NCBI GenBank assembly: GCA_002841375.1
Contig: PGZO01000030.1
Coordinates: 1 to 51,166, forward strand
Source: Firmicutes bacterium HGW-Firmicutes-7
GTDB taxonomy: Bacteria; Bacillota; Clostridia; Lachnospirales; Vallitaleaceae
DNA: 51,166 bases
Direction of reading: 5' to 3'
Shown here: piece by piece, positions 16,847 through 24,720 of the stretch
How positions within the stretch are numbered: the stretch's first letter is position 1
How the letters are laid out: the number at the start of each line of letters is the position of its first letter
Position numbers and translations under genes: made by a program
Notes under the pieces: model-generated
Seen by the model: only the letters and a program-made list of their open reading frames with translations
Told to the model about the DNA's origin: nothing
The model's database searches: none

Positions 16847-18022
16847 ATGCTGTTAAATAAAGATATCGCACAAAAACTTGTTAATAATATTATGGATAAC
16901 TTGGGGTATAACATCAATATTATGAACGATGATGGCATTATTATTGCCAGTGGCTCAGCCGAAAGACTAGGCACATACCATCAAATTGCTGCGGAGGTTA
17001 TAAGTAAACAACAACGAATTACTATATATGAAGGAAACACATCTGAATTTGTTGGGGTTAAAGAAGGGATTAACATGCCCTTTTATTTTCATAATAAAAT
17101 TGCAGGTGTTATTGGAATTACTGGCAATCCTCAAGAATTAGAAAATACTGCAATGCTCGTAAAAATGACAGCTGAGATCATGATGGAGCAAGAGTTTTTA
17201 AAAGAAAGAACACAATCCCATCAAAGTCATAAAACTTTTTTTGTCAATCGCCTTCTTACATCAACAGATTCTGATGACTTATTAGAATTGTCTCAATGGG
17301 CATCAAAGCTAGGTTATGATCTAAATCTCAAGAGAATTGCTTGCTTATTTTCAATAAAGTACTCATCAGAAACTTCAAGCATAAAAAGTTCACACAATCT
17401 TGATCTTATTAAAAAGCATGTTCTTGATATTATTAAAGCATCTCCATTTCATTCAAAGCAAGACATCTCTTCCTCTATTGATGTCAATAGAGTTCTAGTA
17501 TTAAAAACGATACACGGTACCGATCAAAAATCTATAAAAAAGCAAATTACAGACTACCTCACACCGATACTTGAAAAAATAAATAACAAGTATCCAATTA
17601 ACATTATAATTGGAATTGGAAGTTACCATAATGAACTTTTACAACTTCATGAAAGCTTTTCAGAATCTCAGGTAATGATTGAATGTATTGAAAAGACCAA
17701 CCTTTCCAACGGTTTCTATTTTATTTATGATTACATACTAGAATATTATTTTTGTAAGATTCCTAAAAAATACCATGAACACTTTTTAGAAATTTTTAGA
17801 GAAGAATTAAAGGATAAACCAGAAATTTCAGAAACGATTAATGCATTGACTAACAATAACATGAATATTGCAGATGCATCAAAAGCACTATATGTTCATC
17901 GTAATACAGTTCTATTTAGAATCAATAAAATAAAGGAGATTTTCGATATTGATCCTTTGCATCAAGATAAAGATCGAATGCTATTAAAATTGATAGACTT
18001 CTATATGAAATATTACGTGTAG
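16847..18022 (+). CDS. CdaR/PucR-like transcriptional regulator
   Basis: The protein has 391 residues. The N-terminal sugar-diacid recognition domain (about 1-130) begins LLNKDIAQKLVNNIMDNLGYNI. A central GGDEF-like region spans about 140-290, and the C-terminal PucR-type helix-turn-helix (about 325-390) has NNMNIADASKALYVHRNTV. In the CdaR family this domain set controls uptake and use of glycerate, glucarate or related acids. No catabolic gene is next to it; the only neighbour is a membrane protein 300 bases downstream. The ATG at 16847 has GGGGGG six bases upstream. An upstream ATG at 16793 is inside a TATAAT box (16796-16801) and is rejected. Confidence 0.88.
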   Translation: MLLNKDIAQKLVNNIMDNLGYNINIMNDDGIIIASGSAERLGTYHQIAAEVISKQQRITIYEGNTSEFVGVKEGINMPFYFHNKIAGVIGITGNPQELENTAMLVKMTAEIMMEQEFLKERTQSHQSHKTFFVNRLLTSTDSDDLLELSQWASKLGYDLNLKRIACLFSIKYSSETSSIKSSHNLDLIKKHVLDIIKASPFHSKQDISSSIDVNRVLVLKTIHGTDQKSIKKQITDYLTPILEKINNKYPINIIIGIGSYHNELLQLHESFSESQVMIECIEKTNLSNGFYFIYDYILEYYFCKIPKKYHEHFLEIFREELKDKPEISETINALTNNNMNIADASKALYVHRNTVLFRINKIKEIFDIDPLHQDKDRMLLKLIDFYMKYYV

Positions 18023-18063
18023 GCAAGAATTGTACAATGGGCACAGTTCTTGCCCATTTTTTT
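18022..18063 (+). terminator. Terminator of the CdaR-like gene
   Basis: GGCAAGAATTGT (18022-18033) pairs with ACAGTTCTTGCC (18043-18054), with one mismatch, and T-rich sequence follows at 18056-18063. The stem starts at the stop codon. Confidence 0.85.
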
Positions 18064-18124
18064 ATACGTTCAAATATATATTTACGATTACTTATCTAGT
18101 ATTATAACCTTACCAGCAAATAAT

Positions 18125-18207
18125 CAGCGCGTTATGAAATATTCTAATTTTTCAACGCTCTTTTTATGGCTTCGTAGGAAAGTAGAACTTTCCTACTGGA
18201 TAACAAA
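18125..18207 (+). repeat. Dispersed hairpin repeat, short copy
   Basis: This copy matches 41-113 of the window closely (CAGCGCGTTATGAAA start; hairpin module TAGGAAAGTAGAACTTTCCTA) and then jumps directly to the shared end CTACTGGATAA. Module B of the long copy, about 89 bases between two TTCCTAC motifs, is missing. It lies in the 18064-18327 gap, which otherwise holds only a putative leader peptide. Confidence 0.75.
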
Positions 18208-18296
18208 GTTAATATAAGAGGGAGGCTTATAATCATGACTTGACATCATTATTTATTTCGGGGGAATCAGTTTATATTTACGAGGTAACATCTACT

Positions 18297-18323
18297 ATGA
18301 TCTATTATCTTAAAGGAGGATAA
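18297..18323 (+). CDS. Putative 8-residue leader peptide (MIYYLKGG)
   Basis: This tiny ORF begins 11 bases after GAGG (18282-18285) and ends four bases before the next start codon. The GGAGG ribosome site of the next gene supplies its two glycine codons. Translation of this peptide would uncover or couple that site. It could also be chance; nothing else supports expression. Confidence 0.3.
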   Translation: MIYYLKGG

Positions 18324-18327
18324 CAAA

Positions 18328-19170
18328 ATGGAAATATTATCAATTTTAATTGCCGTAGCAGGGGGGATTTTTGGTGCAGCAATCGGTGCACTACCAGCAT
18401 TTATATTTACTGGCGTTACAGGCCTAATTGGCTGGGGAATTGTTTTAGCAGGAGGAGATAGTACAGTTTTAAATGAAATCGCCTTCGGGTCGTTCTTTGG
18501 TCCTCATATTGCTTTCGCAGGTGGTGTAGCCGCTGCCGCATTCGCTGGGAACAAAAAGAAATTACTTAGTTTAGGAAATATCATTAACGAACCTTTGGGC
18601 CAATTTAATAATGTTCCAGTCTTACTTGTTGGTGGAATATTTGGTGGCCTTGGATTTGCACTCAACTATTTATATTCTGGCGTTTTAGGCTGGACTTTTG
18701 ACACAATCGCTCTCACAGTTGCAACTTCTGGGATAATAGCCAGATTAGTATTTGGCTCAACCGGATTATTAGGTAAATTTACGCCAAGTGAAACTGAAAG
18801 CAAAAGAAGCTTTGTTCCTGATGCAAACTCTTTCATGTTTATGATTTTGTTCGCAGCTGCTACGGCTCTTGTGACTTCTTATGTTGCAGATGCCACACAA
18901 TCAGGAATTGTTTTTGCTATTAGTGCTGCCTCTCTAATGTTTGCTCAAATGGGCTTTGGAATCCCAACTACTCACCATATTACTGCTGTTGCTGGTACCG
19001 CGACTTTAGTAACTGGAAACATTTGGTTAGGCGTACTATTTGGTGTGCTAGCTGCTATTGTTCTAGACTTAGCAGGAAGATCGATGAATAGTCATGCAGA
19101 TTCTCATATCGACCCTCCAGCAGTTGCAATTGCAACATGTACTTGCCTTGTTATGATATTATTTGCATAA
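18328..19170 (+). CDS. Multi-spanning membrane protein of unknown function
   Basis: The protein has 280 residues, almost all hydrophobic, with about seven to eight membrane helices. Glycine-rich helices look internally repeated: IAVAGGIFGAAIGALPAF near the start and LLVGGIFGGLGFALNYL at about 98-114. Polar motifs that may form a pore or binding site are GPHIAFAGG (about 58-66), PTTHHITAVAGTATL (about 212-226) and HADSHIDPPA (about 255-264). I do not recognise the family. Overall it looks like a small-solute permease. It lies downstream of a CdaR-like regulator that may control it. GGAGG precedes the ATG by eight bases. Confidence 0.75.
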   Translation: MEILSILIAVAGGIFGAAIGALPAFIFTGVTGLIGWGIVLAGGDSTVLNEIAFGSFFGPHIAFAGGVAAAAFAGNKKKLLSLGNIINEPLGQFNNVPVLLVGGIFGGLGFALNYLYSGVLGWTFDTIALTVATSGIIARLVFGSTGLLGKFTPSETESKRSFVPDANSFMFMILFAAATALVTSYVADATQSGIVFAISAASLMFAQMGFGIPTTHHITAVAGTATLVTGNIWLGVLFGVLAAIVLDLAGRSMNSHADSHIDPPAVAIATCTCLVMILFA

Positions 19171-19174
19171 AAAA

Positions 19175-19249
19175 GAGACATTTAAAAAATAAAATTATGA
19201 TTTGAGCCTCCCAACTAAAAACATAATTAAGTTCTTCTCTAAATGTCTC
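19175..19249 (+). terminator. Two-tier hairpin after the membrane-protein gene
   Basis: GAGACATTTA (19175-19184) pairs with TAAATGTCTC (19240-19249), and inside it ATTATG (19194-19199) pairs with CATAAT (19222-19227). It lies just after the stop codon. No clear T run follows, so it may act as a 3' stabiliser as well as a terminator. Confidence 0.5.
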
Positions 19250-19291
19250 GATAGTGTAATTATAACCTGGAATGTACAAACACAGCTCTCT

Positions 19292-19349
19292 AAGTTCAGT
19301 ATTGACAAAAGTTACAAGCTTGCTAATTGGCTAAACTTAAACTGAACTT
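19292..19349. terminator. Inverted repeat between convergent genes
   Basis: AAGTTCAGT (19292-19300) pairs with ACTGAACTT (19341-19349), with a 40-base loop. A GGAGGGTTTTAATTTT tract follows on the plus strand. It fits a terminator for the gene pair converging here. Confidence 0.45.
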
Positions 19350-19371
19350 GGAGGGTTTTAATTTTATCTAA

Positions 19372-19932
19372 TTATTTCTTTACCATTAACGTGTCCCAAA
19401 CAATTACAGCCATTTCTCCACGTGATACGATCTTATTCGGAGATACTTTTGAATTCGTTGGAATGACGCCAATTTCTTTTCCTTTATTTAAATAATTATC
19501 TGGCCAAACACCTTGTAGATCCTTACCTTTTCCTAAAGTATTCACCATAATTGTGACCACTTCTGCATATGTAATGTTGTTATTATGCTTAAATTCCCCG
19601 GATGGATATCCTTGCATTATTTTAAGCTTGTACGCATTTTGAATGTTACTAAAGCCCCAAAAGCTCTCTGGAACATCTCTAAAGGACTTTTCTTCTCCAA
19701 CAACAACTGTATTTTCATAACCAAGTGCTCTAATGGTCAGTGTTGCCACTTCGACTCTGGTAATATTATTATCTAATTTTAATGAACCATCCGGATATCC
19801 TTTTAAGATTCCTAGTAAGCTCAATTGATTTCCTGCATATAATTCTTCATCTGTTGCAGCCTGCAGACCTACAGAACAAAATTGAATTGCTAATATTGTT
19901 GTTAAAAGTAATACTTTAATCTTTCTTTTCAT
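19372..19932 (-). CDS. Secreted S-layer homology (SLH) domain protein
   Basis: The 186-residue precursor has a signal peptide (about 1-25, ending LQAA). Three SLH motifs fill the rest: about 35-68 (GYPDGSLKLDNNITRVEVA), about 90-130 (GYPSGEFKHNNNITYAEVV), and a divergent third with SRGEMAVIVW. SLH domains bind pyruvylated cell-wall polymer. With three motifs and no other domain, the protein is only a wall anchor or a minor S-layer component. The ATG at 19932 follows AAGGTGG by seven bases; an in-frame start at 19980 has no ribosome site. Confidence 0.88.
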   Translation of the reverse strand: MKRKIKVLLLTTILAIQFCSVGLQAATDEELYAGNQLSLLGILKGYPDGSLKLDNNITRVEVATLTIRALGYENTVVVGEEKSFRDVPESFWGFSNIQNAYKLKIMQGYPSGEFKHNNNITYAEVVTIMVNTLGKGKDLQGVWPDNYLNKGKEIGVIPTNSKVSPNKIVSRGEMAVIVWDTLMVKK

Positions 19933-20044
19933 TTCACTACCACCTTTACTTGATTTTATTAATAATATCACAATTAACACTTTAATGGTATTACATATAT
20001 GTTACGTTTCACACTGTTTATGTGCTTCATAAAAGTCTTTATCG

Positions 20045-20073
20045 TTGACACTATTGATTATATACAGTATATT
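20045..20073 (+). promoter_or_regulatory. pheA promoter
   Basis: TTGACA (20045-20050), a 17-base spacer and TATATT (20068-20073) lie about 44 bases before the pheA start. Confidence 0.8.
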
Positions 20074-20116
20074 TATCAATAAGAATATCAAACCTTAGTA
20101 TTGGAGTTGAAAATTT

Positions 20117-20944
20117 ATGCTATCTTTAACCGTTGGCTATCAAGGTGTTGCTGGTTCCTTTAGCGAAGAAGCACTATTTAATTATTTCCCTAATGATATA
20201 GATACTAAAAATTTCGAACAGTTTGAAGATGTTTTTATTGGATTAGATAAAGAGGTTATTCATTACGGTGTCTTACCAATCGAAAATTCTTCTACTGGTG
20301 CTATCTCTGCCGTATATGACTTACTAAATCAATATGACTGCTATATAGTAGGTGAAACCTATGTAAAGCCTATTCAAAACCTTTTAGGTATTAAAGGGGC
20401 TAATATTAATGAATTAACGGAAATCTATTCTCACCCTCAAGGCTTTGAACAGAGCAAGACGTTTCTTTCTAACTTTCAATGTAAGCTTATCCCTTACTAC
20501 AATACCGCTCGCAGCGCTGAATACATAAAGGAACTAAATAACCCTACTATTGGTGCTATTGCAAGTAAGAAGGCCGCTGAATTATATGGTCTTGATATTC
20601 TTGCAGAAAACATCAATTGTAATCAACATAACACAACAAGATTTGTCATCATTGGTAAATCCTTAAAAATTAACAATGTATGCGATAAAATAAGTGTAGT
20701 GTTATCAACAAAACATCAAGCTGGTGCACTGTATAATACACTTAAGCATTTTGCAATGAACGATATCAACCTCTTGAAAATAGAATCCAGACCAGTTCAA
20801 CATACCCCTTGGGAATATTATTTCTATATAGATTTTGAAGGAAATATCGAAGATCCTTTTGTGGCAAAAACAATAGAACAAATGAAGATTGATTGTCATC
20901 ATTTTAAGCTATTAGGGAACTATAAAAAACAAATAAAAGACTAG
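20117..20944 (+). CDS. pheA: Prephenate dehydratase
   Basis: This 275-residue monofunctional enzyme converts prephenate to phenylpyruvate in phenylalanine synthesis. The catalytic domain (about 1-180) shows GVAGSFSEEA, GVLPIENSSTGAI, and the essential HNTTRFVIIG with the catalytic TRF threonine. The C-terminal ACT domain (about 195-275) has the ESRP phenylalanine-binding motif (LLKIESRPVQ), so feedback inhibition by Phe is expected. There is no chorismate mutase fusion. The start follows GGAG. The gene stands alone under its own promoter. Confidence 0.95.
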   Translation: MLSLTVGYQGVAGSFSEEALFNYFPNDIDTKNFEQFEDVFIGLDKEVIHYGVLPIENSSTGAISAVYDLLNQYDCYIVGETYVKPIQNLLGIKGANINELTEIYSHPQGFEQSKTFLSNFQCKLIPYYNTARSAEYIKELNNPTIGAIASKKAAELYGLDILAENINCNQHNTTRFVIIGKSLKINNVCDKISVVLSTKHQAGALYNTLKHFAMNDINLLKIESRPVQHTPWEYYFYIDFEGNIEDPFVAKTIEQMKIDCHHFKLLGNYKKQIKD

Positions 20945-20946
20945 TA

Positions 20947-21048
20947 TTATCCTATATAAGGTAATACTGCTGAAGCAAGTAATGCCGCAATCATTATAAC
21001 TGAAATGAAAACAGCTATCTTTTTAATTAATGCTCTGTTATTAAACAT
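20947..21048 (-). CDS. 33-residue membrane peptide, Prli42-like
   Basis: The predicted peptide begins MFNNRALIKKIAVFI, continues as a hydrophobic helix (VIMIAALLASAVL) and ends LPYIG. A basic N-terminus and a single C-terminal membrane segment match the layout of Prli42, a small membrane anchor of the stressosome in Firmicutes. AAAGG lies about 12 bases upstream, a weak ribosome site. It ends two bases from the pheA stop on the opposite strand. No stressosome genes are in the window, so the role remains a guess. Confidence 0.6.
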   Translation of the reverse strand: MFNNRALIKKIAVFISVIMIAALLASAVLPYIG

Positions 21049-21178
21049 ACTATCATCACAACCTTTTATATTAAATTCTCAATTATAATATTATTATAAA
21101 GTATTTATTCGTACTTCTCAATACCAATATAGTGTTTGCTTACCATAATTATCTAATATTTGTAAATGAGGTGATCCC

Positions 21179-21814
21179 ATGGACATTCCAACTCTATTTA
21201 TCCTATTTTTAATTTTTATTATTATCTTTCAACATAATCTTAGAAAGACTGATCGAATGACCAACAAATCACGTAAAAAGTTCTGGGAACATGAAGAAAA
21301 TTCTTTATTTGCAAGAAAAAGCCCTATAGAATCTAGCTTATATATATCCCCAGCCATTGATTCGCTTCCCAGATTTTCTATCGAAGAATTCCAAGCCTTT
21401 GGAAATATTGATCTTTTTAAAATACAAGAAACTTGCTTTGATTTAGCCAATAAACCAATGGTCAATCTATCTGATATGTTAAACAGTGATGTTAGAAACA
21501 AATATGGTACTTCAAATTTAAACACGATTGAAGAATATGAAATCAACTATACCCATTACATTAAAAGTCTTTATCAACTTGCTAAAGGATATTATGAATT
21601 AAAGATGTATCCTGAAGCTGTTAAAGTTTTAGAAGAAGGCATCCAAGTGCAGACAGAGATTGGAGACCACATTCTTCTACTTGCCTCAATATATAGTGAA
21701 TTGCATGATTTCGCTAAATTTGATGCCCTTTATGAAAAAACAATGGGCTTAAACACTTTAACAAAAAATACAATTGTAAAAAATTTAGAAAAATTAAAAG
21801 AGAAAAATCATTAG
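21179..21814 (+). CDS. Membrane-anchored TPR-like protein, unknown function
   Basis: The protein has 211 residues. An N-terminal membrane helix (about 3-19, TLFILFLIFIIIF) is followed by a basic stretch and a cytoplasmic helical region. The helices at about 130-190 (YQLAKGYYELKMYPEAVKVLEEG, then LLLASIYSELHDFAKFDALY) match tetratricopeptide repeats. It probably holds a protein partner at the membrane. GAGGTG precedes the ATG by six bases. It converges with the exonuclease gene with an eight-base gap and no visible terminator between them. Confidence 0.75.
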   Translation: MDIPTLFILFLIFIIIFQHNLRKTDRMTNKSRKKFWEHEENSLFARKSPIESSLYISPAIDSLPRFSIEEFQAFGNIDLFKIQETCFDLANKPMVNLSDMLNSDVRNKYGTSNLNTIEEYEINYTHYIKSLYQLAKGYYELKMYPEAVKVLEEGIQVQTEIGDHILLLASIYSELHDFAKFDALYEKTMGLNTLTKNTIVKNLEKLKEKNH

Positions 21815-21822
21815 TAAATTTC

Positions 21823-22539
21823 TTAAATTGCCGATTCATTTCCATGCTGGTTAATGATTAAATCAATTTGCCTGCTTGCCTCACTCTTCGTAAATTCTTT
21901 TATTGGTTTTACTAATTTAACCTTATTTTTTGTAACAAGGTGTTGTAGAAACCTTTCTTGTTTCTCTGTAATGGGTTCAATTTTTTGTGGCTTAAAGTGT
22001 AGCGGTCTAGCCACAAATAGATCTTTCTTTTCTTCGCAATAAAAATCCTTTTTCAGCATTTTAAACAGTTGATAAGTTGCCAGTGCATCATCATATGCTC
22101 GATGTTCATTTATTCTCGTTATTTGATAATGATTGCAAAGAAAACCTAAACTTCTCTTTTCCAAATGATTCAAAAAAGTTCTTGCAATAAACAAAGTATC
22201 TATACCCGCTTTGTCAAATCTCAATTTTTGTTTAAGGGCATTCGCCTTAATAAAAGAAAAGTCAAATATAATGTTGTGCCCCATAACATCATATCCATCA
22301 CAAAACTCAATGAACCTTGGAAGGACTTCATTTATTGTAGGCCTATCTTTTACCAACGTATTCGATATTCCCGTTAATGCTGTAATCTCTTCGGGAATTT
22401 GAACTTCTGGATTAATTAATTCACTAAATTTTTCAACTATTTTACCTTCTATAACTTTTATTGCACCAATTTCCGTAATTCTATTTGTTTCAGGTTGAAA
22501 TCCTGTAGTTTCTATATCAAACACTATAAATTGATCCAT
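21823..22539 (-). CDS. DEDDh 3'-5' exonuclease (DnaQ/PolC epsilon-like)
   Basis: The protein has 238 residues. The exonuclease domain (about 1-165) shows all three Exo motifs: FDIETTG with D8 and E10, GHNIIFDFSF, and HRAYDDALATY with the catalytic H and D. The C-terminal extension (about 185-238) has a TEKQERFLQHL helix and SEASRQIDLIINQ. It is not fused to a polymerase, so it is a stand-alone proofreading-type or RNA/DNA-trimming nuclease. It lies 13 bases after the Hpt gene, and the two are probably one transcript. Confidence 0.9.
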   Translation of the reverse strand: MDQFIVFDIETTGFQPETNRITEIGAIKVIEGKIVEKFSELINPEVQIPEEITALTGISNTLVKDRPTINEVLPRFIEFCDGYDVMGHNIIFDFSFIKANALKQKLRFDKAGIDTLFIARTFLNHLEKRSLGFLCNHYQITRINEHRAYDDALATYQLFKMLKKDFYCEEKKDLFVARPLHFKPQKIEPITEKQERFLQHLVTKNKVKLVKPIKEFTKSEASRQIDLIINQHGNESAI

Positions 22540-22552
22540 AGTAAGCCTCCGA

Positions 22553-23164
22553 TTAATAATCCTTGTCCCCGCTAATCATCTTTAATAGCATGTCTAGCTG
22601 GTTTCTTGCTTCATTATATTCATAAACATCAATTAATTCATTGATAACACAAGCCACTTCTTGTTCTTCATCAGCAAAGATATATCTCTTAAAGTCCACT
22701 TGTGCTTCGCTAATACGTTCACCTTGAAAACTTTCCAGTGCGTTAATTAGTTGATGAATAATACTTAAGTCTGTATCATCTAGCAACGCTAGGGTTGGTG
22801 CTGCTTCATCATATCCTTGATTATATATTTCTAATAAGCTTTTAATTTCTCCGATAACCGCATTCAACTCTATACTAAAATCATTCAGTTGTATTTCGTA
22901 ATCATTTTGCTCATGTTTAAATACTTCTTCTAGCTTAAGTGCACATAATCTTAACTTTTCTGCACCCAGATTGCCTGATAGGCCTTTCAAACTATGTGCT
23001 AATCTCTGCGCCTCTTCAAAACATCCAGCACTAGAAAGTGCCCTAATTTCTAAATCTACTTTTGCGTATTTCAGTGAAAATCCTACTAGTAGTACTTTAA
23101 AAAGTTTATGTGATCCACCCAACTTCTTTAGTGCCATTTCTACATTAAGTCTAGCATCCTTCAT
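22553..23164 (-). CDS. Stand-alone Hpt-domain phosphotransfer protein
   Basis: The 203-residue protein has an Hpt domain at about 15-110 with the phosphorylatable H57 in AQRLAHSLKGLSGNLGA. The C-terminal 90 residues (about 115-203) are helical and acidic, and begin with a region rich in Ala/Leu. It does not encode a kinase, so it must take phosphate from another receiver, perhaps the hybrid kinase at 33.1-35.4 kb. Its gene starts a two-gene unit with the exonuclease under its own promoter. Confidence 0.85.
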   Translation of the reverse strand: MKDARLNVEMALKKLGGSHKLFKVLLVGFSLKYAKVDLEIRALSSAGCFEEAQRLAHSLKGLSGNLGAEKLRLCALKLEEVFKHEQNDYEIQLNDFSIELNAVIGEIKSLLEIYNQGYDEAAPTLALLDDTDLSIIHQLINALESFQGERISEAQVDFKRYIFADEEQEVACVINELIDVYEYNEARNQLDMLLKMISGDKDY

Positions 23165-23205
23165 AAAGGTCTCCTGTATTATATGTATGTCGTACTTATA
23201 CGCAA

Positions 23206-23234
23206 ATTATAACAAAATTTTTCATTCATTACAA
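23206..23234 (-). promoter_or_regulatory. Candidate promoter of the Hpt-exonuclease operon
   Basis: On the minus strand, TTGTAA (23229-23234), a 17-base spacer and TATAAT (23206-23211) lie about 42 bases before the start codon. Confidence 0.65.
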
Positions 23235-23288
23235 ATCATTTATCCTTAGCGGGCACTATAATATCAAAACCGCATACATAAAATTTTA

Positions 23289-23317
23289 TTGACAGTCCCA
23301 ATTTGTCGAGTTATAAT
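23289..23317 (+). promoter_or_regulatory. amt promoter (consensus)
   Basis: TTGACA (23289-23294), a 17-base spacer and TATAAT (23312-23317) are a perfect sigma-A promoter. The start point would be near 23324, directly at the first leader hairpin. Confidence 0.9.
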
Positions 23318-23324
23318 AACTTGT

Positions 23325-23407
23325 GAATTCAATGAAGAATTCTTAAATAGCGAAACAAGACAAAGAGGTCTGTACATCACCCTGCGTGAAGTGCGGTCTT
23401 TTTTATT
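23325..23407 (+). ncRNA. Dual-hairpin leader with terminator (ANTAR-type antitermination site)
   Basis: Hairpin P1 is GAATTC (23325-23330), loop AATGAA, GAATTC (23337-23342). Hairpin P2 is AGAC (23358-23361), loop AAAGAG, GTCT (23368-23371), and extends by ACA/TGT pairs. Both hexaloops have A at position 1 and G at position 4, the recognition rule of ANTAR-domain RNA-binding antiterminators. AAGAC (23357-23361) also pairs with GTCTT (23396-23400) to form a terminator, with inner stem GTACATCAC/GTGAAGTGC and T tract at about 23398-23409. P2 and the terminator exclude each other. A nitrogen-sensing ANTAR protein elsewhere probably controls amt/glnK. Confidence 0.75.
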
Positions 23408-23437
23408 TTGTTCAAAATTATTAGGAGGAATATTACT

Positions 23438-24658
23438 GTGGACACATTTATAATTAATTCTATGTGGGTACTAATAGCAAGTATTCTTGTGTTTCTTATG
23501 CATGCAGGCTTTGCTATGGTTGAGGTTGGTTTTACTCAATCAAAAAACGCTGTTAACATCATTATGAAAAACTTTATTACTGTATCGGTTGGTGTTCTTT
23601 GCTATTTTTTTATCGGATATGCTTTTATGTATGGAAAAGATTTTGGCGGTGTAATCGGAACAGATACTTTTATGCTTTTTAATAAACCTGATGAAATTGC
23701 TGGAATCTCTTTTGATATCTTTTTCTTTTTCCAGGCAATCTTTGCTGCTACTTGTGCAACGATCGTATCTGGCGCTGTGGCTGAAAGAACAAAATTTGGC
23801 GCTTACATAATCTTTTGTTTTATTGCGACTATAGTAATCTATCCATTAATTGGACATTGGATATGGGGGGGTGGATTTTTAGCTTCCAAAATTGGTTTCT
23901 TGGATTTCGCTGGTGGAACAGCGGTACATGCAGTTGGAGGATTTTGTGCATTAATTGGTGCATATATGGTTGGTCCTAGAAATGGAAAATATAAAAAAGG
24001 TGTTGCTCAAGCAATTCCCGGACATAATATTCCATTAGGTGCTTTAGGTGTTTTGATTTTATGGTTTGGTTGGTTTGGCTTTAATCCAGGCAGTACTTTA
24101 GACATTACCTCTCCTGATACAGCTCATGCTGCAATTACAACACTTCTTAGTGGTGCGGCAGCAACTTTTGCAACACTTATTGCAAGCAATATGAAATATG
24201 GAAAACCTGATGCTGCTCTTACTTTAAACGGTGCGCTTGCAGGCTTGGTTGGCATTACTGCTGGTGCTAATGTCATTACCTTTTTTGGGGCGCTAATCGT
24301 TGGCACAATTAGTGGTGTTATTATGATGTTTGCTGTAGAATTCATTGATCAAAAGCTTAAAATTGATGATCCTGTTGGTGCCATTTCAGTACATGGCGTT
24401 TGTGGTGTATTTGGAACGATTGCTATTGGTTTATTTGGCTCAACTGAGAATGCGCTAGGTCTTTTTTATGGTGGTGGTTTCTCATTACTAGGAAGTCAAA
24501 CAATCGGCGTTATTATTGTAGGCGCTACCGCAACAACATTAGCTTTTATCACCTTCAAAGTGTTAAAATCAACGATTGGTTTAAGAGTAGAAGAACATGA
24601 AGAATTACACGGTTTAGATGCTATGGAACATGGCATTTCAGCATACATTAATTTATAA
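23438..24658 (+). CDS. amt: Ammonium transporter (Amt/MEP family)
   Basis: The 406-residue protein has 11 expected membrane helices. The twin pore histidines are in TAVHAVGGFC and SVHGVCGVFG, and the family signature is DFAGGTAVHAVGG. It should pass ammonium through a central pore in each monomer of a trimer. The start is GTG at 23438, nine bases after AGGAGG. It is followed by a PII gene, 62 bases downstream, which should block the pore when nitrogen is plentiful. It is preceded by a strong promoter and an antitermination-type leader. Confidence 0.96.
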   Translation: MDTFIINSMWVLIASILVFLMHAGFAMVEVGFTQSKNAVNIIMKNFITVSVGVLCYFFIGYAFMYGKDFGGVIGTDTFMLFNKPDEIAGISFDIFFFFQAIFAATCATIVSGAVAERTKFGAYIIFCFIATIVIYPLIGHWIWGGGFLASKIGFLDFAGGTAVHAVGGFCALIGAYMVGPRNGKYKKGVAQAIPGHNIPLGALGVLILWFGWFGFNPGSTLDITSPDTAHAAITTLLSGAAATFATLIASNMKYGKPDAALTLNGALAGLVGITAGANVITFFGALIVGTISGVIMMFAVEFIDQKLKIDDPVGAISVHGVCGVFGTIAIGLFGSTENALGLFYGGGFSLLGSQTIGVIIVGATATTLAFITFKVLKSTIGLRVEEHEELHGLDAMEHGISAYINL

Positions 24659-24720
24659 TTGATTTATCATATATATTGGTGTAAAATTAAACAATCAATA
24701 TAGAATAAGGGGGTTTTTTC

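Noticed and set aside
23325-23400. Glutamine riboswitch on amt
   Set aside because: The conserved glutamine-riboswitch core is absent; the dual hairpins with A1/G4 loops fit an ANTAR site better.
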